Shown here piece after piece: positions 45,617 through 54,483 of a stretch of DNA of 64,000 bases. Each line of letters opens with the position of its first letter. Position 1 is the stretch's first letter. This DNA is from Marinomonas alcarazii (lineage in GTDB: Bacteria; Pseudomonadota; Gammaproteobacteria; Pseudomonadales; Marinomonadaceae), in assembly GCF_003208215.1 (NCBI RefSeq), contig NZ_QKLW01000010.1, positions 1-64,000 of the forward strand, in the 5' to 3' direction. Below the pieces are notes generated by a model that did not search any database, was not told where the DNA came from, and worked only from the letters and a program-made list of their open reading frames with translations. The translations under genes and the position numbers were made by a program.

Positions 45617-47236
45617 TTAAGAAAGCTTAGCGAAAAACGCCTGATACGCTGGCAACGTCAAGGTTTGACCGTTCAATGATGATGTAAAGCCATGCCCTTG
45701 CAGTTCAGCCGCAATATCATTCCCCACAGTCGCTTGTTGAGATTCCCCAGTCATATTCAACACTACCAGCAAACGCTCACCTTGATACTCACGAACCAAA
45801 GCAATCAACTGCGCATTATCCACATCTCGCTGCGATAACTCACCATTCACCAAAACCGGTTGCTGTTGACGCCAATGAATCAGCTTACGCACCTTATGTA
45901 ATAGCGCATCTGGATTCGCTTCCTGCTCAGCCACGCTCAAAGGTAACTGCTCTTTAGACACTGGCAACCAAGGCTCTACTGTAGAGAAACCACCTAATGG
46001 CGACTTATCCCACACCATGGGTGTACGACAGCCGTCACGGCCTTTGAACACTGGCCACAATGGAATGCCATAAGGGTCTTGAATGCGTTCAAACGGCACA
46101 TCCGCTTCAGGTAAGCCTAATTCTTCACCTTGATACAAACACACACTACCACGCAGAGATAAAATAAGCGCTAAGGTAATCAGAGGATAGGCTTCACCAT
46201 CTTCATTCGCCCCCCAGCGTGTGCGAGAACGCACAACATCGTGGTTCGACAGCGCCCAACATGGCCAGCCATCGCCCACTATCTCTTGCATGTTTTTCAA
46301 CACATCACGAATATAATCTGGTGCATGTGGCTTATTCAAAAAATCAAACGTGTACGCCATATGCAGCTTGTCGCCGCCAGAAGTATATTCTGCCATGCGT
46401 TTTAGCGGGAAATCGTCACCGATTTCGCCCACAGTCGTCGTACCCGGATATTCGTCCATCATGGCGCGCATGTCTTTTAGAAAATCGAGGTTTTCTGGAC
46501 GGCTCAGATCGTACACATGTCGTTGGTAGGTATAAGGGTTATCGTGTGGCGCCCCCATAGTTTTGGGCTCACCAGGTAACACCGGAGGATTGTCTTCCAA
46601 ACCTTCACTATGGAAATAGAAGTTTACCGTATCCAAACGGAAACCATCCACACCCATATCTAACCAAAAACGCATATTCTCCAAATGCGCTTTACGTACA
46701 TCTGGGTTATGGAAATTAAAATCAGGCTGAGACTCCAAGAAATTATGCAGATAATACTGCAAACGACGGCTGTCCCACTTCCATGCACTGCCACCAAAAA
46801 TAGATAGCCAGTTGTTTGGTGGCGAGCCATCTGGTTTAGGGTCAGACCAAACATACCAATCGGCTTTAGGGTTCGTTTTATCTTGTCGACTTTCTTCAAA
46901 CCAAGGGTGAGAATCCGCAGAATGACTGATTACCTGATCAATCATCACCTTAAGACCTAATTCATGAGCACGATCAATTAAGGCTTTAAAATCCGCTAAC
47001 GTGCCGAACATAGGATCGATATCGCAATAATCTGACACATCATAACCAAAATCTTTCATTGGTGATGTGAAGATAGGCGACAACCAAATCGCATCCACAC
47101 CCAATGACGCTACGTAATCAAGCTTGCTTGTAATGCCCGCTAAATCACCAATACCATCGCCATTCGCATCCATAAAACTACGTGGGTAAATCTGGTAAAT
47201 CACTCCACCTTTCCACCAATTTAAAGTGGTCGTCAT
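45617..47236 (-). CDS. aglA: GH13 alpha-glucosidase
   Basis: Cytoplasmic glycoside hydrolase of 539 residues cleaving alpha-glucosides such as maltose or sucrose. Seen: no signal peptide; the (beta/alpha)8 entry WWKGGVIYQIYPRSF; nucleophile Asp202 in GFRLD, acid/base Glu271 in TVGEIGDD and transition-state Asp333 in SNHDV. These positions coincide with the Halomonas GH13_23 enzyme HaG as I recall it, which is known for transglucosylation and monovalent-cation activation. It follows the transporter ATPase gene across a terminator-like hairpin. Substrate preference not provable here. Confidence 0.93.
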   Translation of the reverse strand: MTTTLNWWKGGVIYQIYPRSFMDANGDGIGDLAGITSKLDYVASLGVDAIWLSPIFTSPMKDFGYDVSDYCDIDPMFGTLADFKALIDRAHELGLKVMIDQVISHSADSHPWFEESRQDKTNPKADWYVWSDPKPDGSPPNNWLSIFGGSAWKWDSRRLQYYLHNFLESQPDFNFHNPDVRKAHLENMRFWLDMGVDGFRLDTVNFYFHSEGLEDNPPVLPGEPKTMGAPHDNPYTYQRHVYDLSRPENLDFLKDMRAMMDEYPGTTTVGEIGDDFPLKRMAEYTSGGDKLHMAYTFDFLNKPHAPDYIRDVLKNMQEIVGDGWPCWALSNHDVVRSRTRWGANEDGEAYPLITLALILSLRGSVCLYQGEELGLPEADVPFERIQDPYGIPLWPVFKGRDGCRTPMVWDKSPLGGFSTVEPWLPVSKEQLPLSVAEQEANPDALLHKVRKLIHWRQQQPVLVNGELSQRDVDNAQLIALVREYQGERLLVVLNMTGESQQATVGNDIAAELQGHGFTSSLNGQTLTLPAYQAFFAKLS

Positions 47237-47264
47237 AACGGCTCTCCAAAAACAAAAAAAACAG

Positions 47265-47282
47265 GGAACAACACCATGTTCC
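47265..47282 (-). terminator. Hairpin with T-run before aglA
   Basis: GGAAC (47265-47269) pairs with GTTCC (47278-47282); on the minus strand a run of about eight T follows, then more T. It lies between the ATPase gene and aglA and probably lowers aglA expression relative to the transporter. Confidence 0.6.
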
Positions 47283-47302
47283 GATCAAAAGAATTCAAAC
47301 GA

Positions 47303-48397
47303 TTAACGACGATAAGACACTTCTTTATCATCAAACAAATGCATTTTTTCTGGTAAGGCAGACAAATGAACCGTGTCTCCACGCTGAGTTTTCAACGTAC
47401 CTGCTTGCTTCGCAATGATCATGTCTTCACAGCCTGGCACCGTGAGATACAGTAACGTTGCTTCACCTAAAGATTCTACGAACGTCACCTTACCTGATAA
47501 AAAGCCTTCCGCCTCAGTCGCTACAACCAGCAAATCTTCAGGACGTACACCAAAGAATGCCGCTTTCGCTTGCTCGCTGGCCTCAGTCACAATAGGGGTT
47601 TCAACCGTGATACTAGAAGATAAAGACACATGGGTTTGCTCGCCGGTTTTTTCGATACGACAAGGCACAACATTCATCGCTGGCGAACCAATAAACTTAG
47701 CCACAAAAACGTTAGCAGGATGCTCATAAAGTTCTAATGGCGACCCCACTTGTTCGATATTACCTGCCGACAACAACACGATACGATCGGCCAAAGTCAT
47801 CGCCTCTACCTGATCGTGGGTCACATAAATCATGGTTGAATCTGGCATCGTGTCTTTTAAGTTGGCGATCTCCATACGAGTCGCCACACGCAATGCCGCA
47901 TCCAAGTTCGACAAAGGCTCATCAAACAAAAACACCTTAGGTCGACGAACAATTGCTCGTCCAATCGCCACGCGCTGACGCTGGCCACCGGAAAGGGCTT
48001 TCGGTAATCGATCCAAGTAAGGCGTAAGCTGCAACATCTCAGCCGCTTTACGCACCTGCTGATCGATACTTTCTTTGCTGACTTTAGCAATCTGTAGACT
48101 GAATGCCATGTTGTCGTACACAGACATATGCGGGTACAAAGCATAGCTCTGGAATACCATCGCAATACCACGCAGTGCAGGCGGTATATCATTCACCACC
48201 TGACCATCTATTTCTAACGTACCAGCCGAGATTTCTTCCAGACCAGAAATCATACGCAACAAAGTAGACTTACCGCAGCCCGAAGGCCCAACAAAGACAA
48301 TGAACTCGCCTTTTTTAATGTCTAAATTAATGTCTTTTAACACTTCCACTTTATTGGAATAAATCTTTTTAACATGGGTTAACTTTACATCTGCCAT
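47303..48397 (-). CDS. aglK: ABC transporter ATPase for alpha-glucosides (MalK/AglK type)
   Basis: Cytoplasmic ATPase of 364 residues energising the AglFG permeases. Seen: Walker A GPSGCGKST near 37-45, the signature LSGGQRQR, Walker B FLFDEPLSNLDA, the switch VTHDQ, and a C-terminal regulatory domain (about 240-364) with MNVVPC and FFGVRPEDL. Start ATG 48397 with GAGGCG upstream. The agl order on this locus is E-F-G-K-A-R. Confidence 0.94.
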   Translation of the reverse strand: MADVKLTHVKKIYSNKVEVLKDINLDIKKGEFIVFVGPSGCGKSTLLRMISGLEEISAGTLEIDGQVVNDIPPALRGIAMVFQSYALYPHMSVYDNMAFSLQIAKVSKESIDQQVRKAAEMLQLTPYLDRLPKALSGGQRQRVAIGRAIVRRPKVFLFDEPLSNLDAALRVATRMEIANLKDTMPDSTMIYVTHDQVEAMTLADRIVLLSAGNIEQVGSPLELYEHPANVFVAKFIGSPAMNVVPCRIEKTGEQTHVSLSSSITVETPIVTEASEQAKAAFFGVRPEDLLVVATEAEGFLSGKVTFVESLGEATLLYLTVPGCEDMIIAKQAGTLKTQRGDTVHLSALPEKMHLFDDKEVSYRR

Positions 48398-48468
48398 GAT
48401 TCAATCGCCTCAATCTAAATACGTACCTTGAGTGAGGAGCCAAGCTCAACTCACTCGCGCAACGGGTG

Positions 48469-49611
48469 TTATTTCACAGAACCTGCCAACAAACCGCGCA
48501 CTAAATAGCGCTGCAAGCTGAAGAAGACACACAAAGGAACAATAATGGTGATAAACGCCGACGCGGTCAGAATTTCCCAATTACCACCACGAGAACCTAG
48601 CAGCTCTCGCAACTGGCCAGTTAGCACCAAATGCTCTTCATTGTTCCCCAAGAAAACCATGGCGATTAACAAGTCGTTCCATACCCAAAGAAATTGGAAA
48701 ATCGCAAACGAGGCCAACGCAGGGAAAGACAATGGCAAAATGATTTTGCGGAAAATATCAAAATCCGATGCACCATCAACACGGGCCGACTCAATAATTT
48801 CCCCCGGCAATCCGGCAATGTAGTTACGTAATAAATAAATCGCCAAAGGCAAACCAAACCCCGTATGCGCCAGCCAAATCCCCACATAGGTTTTTGAGCC
48901 AACACCAAAGAACTCACCTATCAAGTTGTAGCTTTTAAGCAAAGGAATCAACGACATTTGCAGAGGCACTACCAACAACCCCACTACCGCAGCGACCAAC
49001 AATGCTCGGCCTGGAAAACGCATCCACGCCAAGGCATACGCAGCAAACGCAGCCACCAAAATAGGAATAATTGTCGCAGGAATCGTCACCGTTAAGGAGT
49101 TTAAGAACGATTGTCCCAACCCTTCCGCACTTAAAACCTCGCGATAGTTGTCCAAAGTAAAACGCGGAGGCACTTCTGCCGTGTAGAAAATCCGTTGTCC
49201 TCGCGACCCCTTCCATTCGGTTGGAGAAGAAAGAGCATAGTCACCGTTCGGCATCACTTGTAAGGTCTGCCCTTTCCTCATTTCAGCTAAGTCTCCCGCT
49301 GAAAATGCTTCAGGCTCTAACGAGCTAAAACCAAACTTGGTCACTTTTGCCGATGAATTCGTCAACAAATTACCGCGAATAACAAACAGATCGCCCTCTT
49401 GGGCTTGGGCACTCGGTCCATTGGCGCGGTCAACAATACGTTGTTCCGAAGTCGATAGTGCCGTCCACCAGCCAGACACAGACAGCTGGTCTTTGTCACG
49501 AATGGAAGAAATAAACAACCCAGCGGTTGGAATCGTCCAAATCACTACCAAGAACAAAACAGTGGCGTGTACCAAATAAGTCAATGGGGAACGTTTTGAT
49601 GATGCAATCAT
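48469..49611 (-). CDS. aglG: ABC transporter permease, AglG type
   Basis: Inner-membrane permease of 380 residues. TM1 near 15-35 is followed by a long periplasmic insertion (about 40-165, including RIVDRANGPSAQAQEGDLFVIRG) that is characteristic of AglG/GgtD-type permeases and absent from MalG. The EAA loop is IIESARVDGASDFDIFRKIILP. ATG 49611 has a GGAGGG site 8 bp upstream and begins 1 bp after the preceding stop; an extension to 49641 would overlap and lacks a site. Confidence 0.92.
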   Translation of the reverse strand: MIASSKRSPLTYLVHATVLFLVVIWTIPTAGLFISSIRDKDQLSVSGWWTALSTSEQRIVDRANGPSAQAQEGDLFVIRGNLLTNSSAKVTKFGFSSLEPEAFSAGDLAEMRKGQTLQVMPNGDYALSSPTEWKGSRGQRIFYTAEVPPRFTLDNYREVLSAEGLGQSFLNSLTVTIPATIIPILVAAFAAYALAWMRFPGRALLVAAVVGLLVVPLQMSLIPLLKSYNLIGEFFGVGSKTYVGIWLAHTGFGLPLAIYLLRNYIAGLPGEIIESARVDGASDFDIFRKIILPLSFPALASFAIFQFLWVWNDLLIAMVFLGNNEEHLVLTGQLRELLGSRGGNWEILTASAFITIIVPLCVFFSLQRYLVRGLLAGSVK

Positions 49612-49612
49612 A

Positions 49613-50623
49613 TTAACGACCCTCCATTTCTGCGTTCGCACGCTTTATATTCCAAATCATAATCGGGATAACCAACACCATAATCACAATGGCAACCACA
49701 GCGCCGCGACCAAAATCGCCGCCGCCACGGAACATCCAATCAAACATCTGATTCGCTAAGACTTGCGTATCCCATTGGCCATTTGTCATCGCCAGTACAA
49801 TATCAAATACCTTGAGAACCAAAATGGTGATCGTCGTCCAAACAACCGCAATGGTTCCCCAAATTTGCGGCACCATAATTTTAAAGAAAATCTGCACACC
49901 ATTAGCGCCATCTAACACTGCCGCTTCAATGGTTTCATCAGGGATCCCGCGTAACGCCGCGGACAAAATAACCATCGCAAAACCGGTTTGAATCCAGATT
50001 AGGATGATCATCAAAAAGAAGTTATTCCAGAAAGGGATAGTGATCCAGTTTTGTGGCTCACCACCAAAGAACACCACAATGGCATTGAGCAAACCAATTT
50101 GAGCATCATCGCCACTACGGAAGTCGTAGATAAACTTCCAAATGACCGATGCACCGATAAACGAAATCGCCATCGGCATAAAAATCAGACTTTTCGCAAT
50201 ATTTCCCCACCAGATACGGTCTGTCATGGTGGCAATAATCAAACCAAAAAAGGTCGCGGCAGTTGGTACAACAATCAGCCACAACATGTTGTTGCGGAAG
50301 GATTCAAAAAACTCATCACTGTTAAACAACCACACATAGTTTGAAATACCTACAAACTCATCGCCACTACGGTCAAAGAAGGACAAGCGAATGGAATCGA
50401 TAACGGGGTAAAACAGATAAAACGTCAGCAACAATACCGCTGGGCCTAAAAACAGCCAAGGGCGAATGGTATTGGAAATACGCAGATTTCGAGCGACTTT
50501 TTGAGCCGGTCCACTTTTCGTCGGAAAGACTTTATCCAATAGGACATTAGAACCGTAAAAATACACAGCACATCCCAGTACACCCAAAAGCATGGTCACT
50601 AACGCGGAAGCGAGCTGAGCCAT
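49613..50623 (-). CDS. aglF: ABC transporter permease, AglF type
   Basis: Inner-membrane permease of 336 residues, the partner of AglG. It has an extra N-terminal helix near 5-27 (ALVTMLLGVLGCAVYF) before the main bundle, as in AglF, and the EAA loop ETIEAAVLDGANGVQIFFKI. ATG 50623 has GGAG close upstream; an in-frame extension to 50662 lies over the stem-loop region and is not needed. Confidence 0.92.
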   Translation of the reverse strand: MAQLASALVTMLLGVLGCAVYFYGSNVLLDKVFPTKSGPAQKVARNLRISNTIRPWLFLGPAVLLLTFYLFYPVIDSIRLSFFDRSGDEFVGISNYVWLFNSDEFFESFRNNMLWLIVVPTAATFFGLIIATMTDRIWWGNIAKSLIFMPMAISFIGASVIWKFIYDFRSGDDAQIGLLNAIVVFFGGEPQNWITIPFWNNFFLMIILIWIQTGFAMVILSAALRGIPDETIEAAVLDGANGVQIFFKIMVPQIWGTIAVVWTTITILVLKVFDIVLAMTNGQWDTQVLANQMFDWMFRGGGDFGRGAVVAIVIMVLVIPIMIWNIKRANAEMEGR

Positions 50624-50693
50624 ATAAACTCCAAAAATTCTTAGAACAAACAGATCACCCAAGGGCCATCTGGTAATGTGAACAACAAATAAT

Positions 50694-50727
50694 AAAGCCT
50701 CTAAACGATCACTCGTTTAGAGGCTTT
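50694..50727 (-). terminator. Stem-loop after the aglE binding-protein gene
   Basis: Perfect 15-bp arms (50694-50708 and 50713-50727) with a 4-nt loop. On the minus strand TTTATTATTT follows. It sits between the binding protein and the first permease, where a partial terminator gives binding-protein excess. Confidence 0.85.
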
Positions 50728-50735
50728 TAGTTAGC

Positions 50736-52088
50736 TTATTTCAACGCATCCCATGTTTTCTGAATATCATGAGCAACTTCTTTTGCGTCTTTACCGCCAG
50801 TGTAATCCACCATTCCAGTCCAGAAAGAACCTGCACCGATTTTGCCCGGCATCAAGTCAGACGCATCAAAGCGGAACGTGGTTGCATAACGCAGGATCTC
50901 ACCTTGCTTCTTCGCTGTTTCACTCGCATAAGTTTCAGGATTGGCTTTCAAATGAGCCGAAATGAAACCTGTTTGAGCCATCCACAACTCATGAGCGATT
51001 GGAGAACGAATGAAGTCGATAAAAGCACGCGCGCCTTTTGAATCATTCGTAATACTTACCAAAGTTCCCGCACCCAATACTGGGTTACCTAGATCTTTAG
51101 ACTCATACGAAGGGAAATAGAAGAAATCAGCGTCTAGACCAAGCTGTGTTCCTTCAGGGAAGAACGCAGGAACGAAAGACGCTTGACGATGCAAGTAACA
51201 CTTAGGTGGCGATTGGAATAACCCTTTAGGGCTATCACGGAAGTCCGTAGAAGACACCGCACCAGCACCACCATCGACAAAGTCGTCATTACGAGCAAAC
51301 CAGCCAAATTCCTCAATCGCGCCAACCACACGAGGGTCATCAAACTTAATTTCGTTGGTTACCCATTTGTCGTAAACCGATGCAGGCTGTGTACGCAACA
51401 TAAGGTCTTCTACCCAATCCGTTGCAGGCCAACCCGTTGCTGCACCAGAACCCAGTCCGATACACCAAGGCGTGCCGCCATCAGCAACAATCTGTTCGGT
51501 CAGTGATTTTAGGTCTTCCATGGTTTCAGGCACATCGTAGCCTGCATCTTGAAAGTTATCTGGCGAGTACCAAACCAAAGATTTCAAATCCGCACGGTAA
51601 AAGACACCGAAGAGCTCTTTGTCACCATTTTGGTCTTTAAAGGTTGCCAAATCTGCCCAAGATTGCCCTGCTGCATAGTCGTTCACTACGGCCTTTTTCA
51701 CGGTATCGCTTAGTGGCGCTATAAAGCCTTTCGCCGCTAAATCGGCCGCTAGACCAGGCTGAGGAAAAACAGAAATATTAGGGGCACTGCCCGCTTGGGC
51801 ATCAATAACAATTTGTTGCTCAAAGGAATCTGAACCTGCGTAATTGACTTTAGCGCCAGTGGCTTTTTCAAAATACGCAACAACACGTTCAAAGTTACCT
51901 TTCTCGTCACCCATCCAAGGGCCGAATACGGAGATAGTTTCACCTGACAAATCTGTAGACTTCAAAGCTTCATAGCTGCTCCAGCTAAAACGAGAGTCTT
52001 CACCAGGTGTGAACATAAGATCAGCTGCATTCACAGCATTTGCGGAAAGCGTCAGGGCTACCGCCGCGGACAATAGAGACTTTTTCAT
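50736..52088 (-). CDS. aglE: Periplasmic alpha-glucoside-binding protein
   Basis: ABC solute-binding protein of 450 residues with a Sec signal peptide cleaved near NAVNA-ADLMF. The mature part starts with an AglE/ThuE-like head (LSGETISVFGPWMGDEK) and includes conserved GVFYRADLKSLVWYSPD and GLGSGAATGWPATDWVED. I chose the second of two adjacent ATGs (52088), giving better spacing from AAGGAG. It is the first gene of the operon; the 450-bp upstream region must hold the promoter. Confidence 0.92.
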   Translation of the reverse strand: MKKSLLSAAVALTLSANAVNAADLMFTPGEDSRFSWSSYEALKSTDLSGETISVFGPWMGDEKGNFERVVAYFEKATGAKVNYAGSDSFEQQIVIDAQAGSAPNISVFPQPGLAADLAAKGFIAPLSDTVKKAVVNDYAAGQSWADLATFKDQNGDKELFGVFYRADLKSLVWYSPDNFQDAGYDVPETMEDLKSLTEQIVADGGTPWCIGLGSGAATGWPATDWVEDLMLRTQPASVYDKWVTNEIKFDDPRVVGAIEEFGWFARNDDFVDGGAGAVSSTDFRDSPKGLFQSPPKCYLHRQASFVPAFFPEGTQLGLDADFFYFPSYESKDLGNPVLGAGTLVSITNDSKGARAFIDFIRSPIAHELWMAQTGFISAHLKANPETYASETAKKQGEILRYATTFRFDASDLMPGKIGAGSFWTGMVDYTGGKDAKEVAHDIQKTWDALK

Positions 52089-52091
52089 CAT

Positions 52092-52440
52092 CGCTCCTTA
52101 CGGCACACTTGGGATCCTCCCAAAGTACGCCTTTGTTTTTATTATCGTAGGTCGAAACACACTAAACATGTCTTCTATAAGGATTAAGAAGGAATTTGAT
52201 TATTAACAAACAAAACCCGCGCTTCAAGCACTTAGCGTCCTTAATATTAACTTAATTATTTGTTAAATTTAGTTGGTTATTACGAAAACGCGAATATTAT
52301 CTATTCTCAATAGTCTGTATAAAAAACCAACAACATAGGGTTTTCTCTCTGAATTCAGCAAGTTAATGCTCACTTATCGAGCATTTTATACCACTTTTGT
52401 TCTCAATTTTTGCTAAATTGATGGTGATTTTCTGGTCATA
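52092..52440. other. A/T-rich upstream region of the agl operon
   Basis: A gene-free stretch between the agl operon start and the sugar-kinase terminator. It is very rich in TTAATT-like words (52235-52310) and should contain the agl promoter and LacI-type operator. I could not pick a convincing LacI palindrome by eye. Confidence 0.4.
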
Positions 52441-52443
52441 AAA

Positions 52444-52466
52444 AAAGCGCAGCCAAGCTGCGCTTT
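52444..52466 (-). terminator. Terminator of the PfkB-family sugar kinase gene
   Basis: AAGCGCAGC (52445-52453) pairs with GCTGCGCTT (52457-52465) around a 3-nt loop. On the minus strand seven T follow. It makes the kinase a transcript separate from agl. Confidence 0.9.
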
Positions 52467-52547
52467 ATAGGTGACAATACCGCTTTTTTATCTTCTTAAC
52501 CGTTTAACTAAAAAATGGCCTTTCAACCTAAATCAGTGTCCGTTGGA

Positions 52548-53519
52548 CTAGAACTTCGCTAATTGAGCCTCTGCTTCGGCAACAGTAGGCAAAGAAGGAT
52601 ACGCACCCAATTTAGTCACCGAGTCCGCACCACACGCCGCCGCAAAACGAACAATATCGATAAGCTGCTGTTGTGATAACCCAGCCAATGCTGCACGATC
52701 GCCACCTTGCTCTGCTAGCTTGTAAAGCAAGCCTCCAACAAAGGCATCGCCCGCCGCCGTGGTGTCTTTTACCTCGACTTTCGGTGTAATCACTTCACTG
52801 ACACCATGAGCCTGCGTATAAAAGCGGATTGGATTACCGCCGTCCGTTAAGACAAATAAGGTCACGCCCGCAGCCAGTGATTGCTCGATCAGAGCAAATG
52901 GATCTTCCGCCAACACAACCAATTCTTCCAAGCTGGCTTTTACCACGTCGCCACTTTGCATCCAATCAATCACACGCTTGGTATCCACTTGACCATTGGG
53001 CCAAAGATTAACGCGTAAATTAACATCGATACTGACAATCCAATTGGCTGCACGCGCCATGCTCACACCAGCCAAGGTGGCCTTAGTAATATCTGCATCC
53101 GTTAAGGTATTGGAGCAAGTATGGAAAACCCCTTTGCTGCCTGCAAACCAAGCGTCATCGAAATCGTCTTCTCGAAACAAAATGTCTGCTGAAGGACTGC
53201 GATAAAATTCGAAGCTACGCTCGCCCGTCTGGTCTAGACTCACAAAAGCCAACGCGGTTTTGGCTTCTTTGGTCATCAGCATATTGCTGGTATTCACGCC
53301 ATAATCATCAAGAGATGCTTTCAAGAAATGGCCAAACGCATCATCACCCACTTGACCAACAAAATGACTGTTACCGCCTAGGCGAGCCACAGCAACGGCA
53401 ACGTTCGCTGGCGCACCACCTGGAAACTTCGTAAAAGATTCAAGCTCTCCGGCTTTGGTTGCTCCGTTTGAAAGAAAGTCGATTAAGGCTTCACCGAATG
53501 CCATCACTTTTGTTGTCAT
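52548..53519 (-). CDS. PfkB-family sugar kinase, probably fructokinase
   Basis: Ribokinase-fold kinase of 323 residues. Seen: the N-terminal FGEALIDFLSNG and PGGAPANVAVAVARLGG signature typical of fructokinases, and the C-terminal DTTAAGDAFVGGLLYKL with the catalytic Asp near 255. Located between the agl operon and the glucose two-component system, it would phosphorylate fructose released from sucrose by the alpha-glucosidase; that link is inferred. It has its own terminator and is divergent from the response regulator. Confidence 0.88.
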   Translation of the reverse strand: MTTKVMAFGEALIDFLSNGATKAGELESFTKFPGGAPANVAVAVARLGGNSHFVGQVGDDAFGHFLKASLDDYGVNTSNMLMTKEAKTALAFVSLDQTGERSFEFYRSPSADILFREDDFDDAWFAGSKGVFHTCSNTLTDADITKATLAGVSMARAANWIVSIDVNLRVNLWPNGQVDTKRVIDWMQSGDVVKASLEELVVLAEDPFALIEQSLAAGVTLFVLTDGGNPIRFYTQAHGVSEVITPKVEVKDTTAAGDAFVGGLLYKLAEQGGDRAALAGLSQQQLIDIVRFAAACGADSVTKLGAYPSLPTVAEAEAQLAKF

Positions 53520-53635
53520 TATTGCGTTCTCTTTTAAATGCGTAAGTAGAAATAAGGATAGATGAAAAATTATGCAGGTGGAAAAGCCTTAAATCAATTT
53601 AATTTATTTAATTGACTTGGTGTCACCGCTTCGTT

Positions 53636-53650
53636 TGAACAATTGGTTCA
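53636..53650. promoter_or_regulatory. Palindrome in the kinase/response-regulator divergent region
   Basis: TGAACAATTGGTTCA has perfect 5-bp arms and a self-complementary-like centre. It lies about 115 bp from either start in a 229-bp divergent promoter region, so it could be an operator for either gene. No known regulator consensus is matched. Confidence 0.4.
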
Positions 53651-53748
53651 CTCTCACTTTCTTGCTAGACTCAAATATTACAAGACGGTTTTTATCTTAA
53701 ATAGAAGCTCCACCTAGGTTTCTATCAACACTTCCACCGAGCAAAAGA

Positions 53749-54483
53749 ATGACCAATGCAAAATGTATCTATGTTGTAGACGATGACGACGAGATTCGCA
53801 CCCTGCTCAAAACGTATTTAGAAAAGCACCAATTTAACGTACTTACCGCTGATTCTGGCGAAGCGTTCTTGGCAAATTTTCGAGCAGAGCAAGGCGTAGA
53901 TCTGGTGATCTTAGACATCATGCTTCCGGGGCAAGATGGCTTTGCTGTGTGTCGTTCTTTGCGTGCTCTTTCGCAAGTTCCTGTGATTATGCTGACAGCC
54001 AACTCGGATGAAATGGATCGTATTATTGGTCTAGAAATTGGCGCGGATGATTACTTGGCAAAGCCATTTAACCCTCGTGAGTTGCTAGCGCGAATGAAAG
54101 CGATTTTGCGTCGTATGGAACACACCGAAGTAGTTGAAGTGACAACCGTTAGCCACCGCTTTTATCGGTTTGCCCAGTTCACCTTAGATACTGTGTCACG
54201 TGAGCTGCATTTTGAAGACAAAAAAGAATCGCTATCTGGGGCGGATTATAATTTGCTCATGTTGTTTTTGACTCACCCCGGTGCAGTACTCACGCGCGAA
54301 CTCATCGCAGAAAATACCCGCGGGCGTGACAGCGCGCCCCTCGATCGCTTTATTGATGTCCATGTCAGCCGCTTACGCCAACGCTTGCATGAAGATGCTC
54401 GTCAGCCCCAACTGATCAAAACGGTCCGTGGCCAAGGCTACATCTTAACCGCCAATGTCGAAGTCATCAGTGATGTCCAATAG
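53749..54483 (+). CDS. OmpR-family response regulator (GltR-like)
   Basis: Two-component regulator of 244 residues. Receiver domain about 5-118 with acidic DDDDE near 11-15, phospho-acceptor Asp in VILDIMLPG near 54 and Lys in LAKPF near 104. A winged-helix DNA-binding domain about 145-238 contains RFIDVHVSRLRQRL and VRGQGYIL. It overlaps the histidine-kinase start by 11 bp and precedes a glucose ABC operon, the arrangement of GltR-GltS in pseudomonads, where GltR controls glucose uptake. Confidence 0.9.
   Translation: MTNAKCIYVVDDDDEIRTLLKTYLEKHQFNVLTADSGEAFLANFRAEQGVDLVILDIMLPGQDGFAVCRSLRALSQVPVIMLTANSDEMDRIIGLEIGADDYLAKPFNPRELLARMKAILRRMEHTEVVEVTTVSHRFYRFAQFTLDTVSRELHFEDKKESLSGADYNLLMLFLTHPGAVLTRELIAENTRGRDSAPLDRFIDVHVSRLRQRLHEDARQPQLIKTVRGQGYILTANVEVISDVQ

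Noticed and set aside
52092..52440. LacI-type operator upstream of aglE
   Set aside because: Several short imperfect palindromes occur in A/T-rich DNA, but none matches the usual central CG pattern convincingly.
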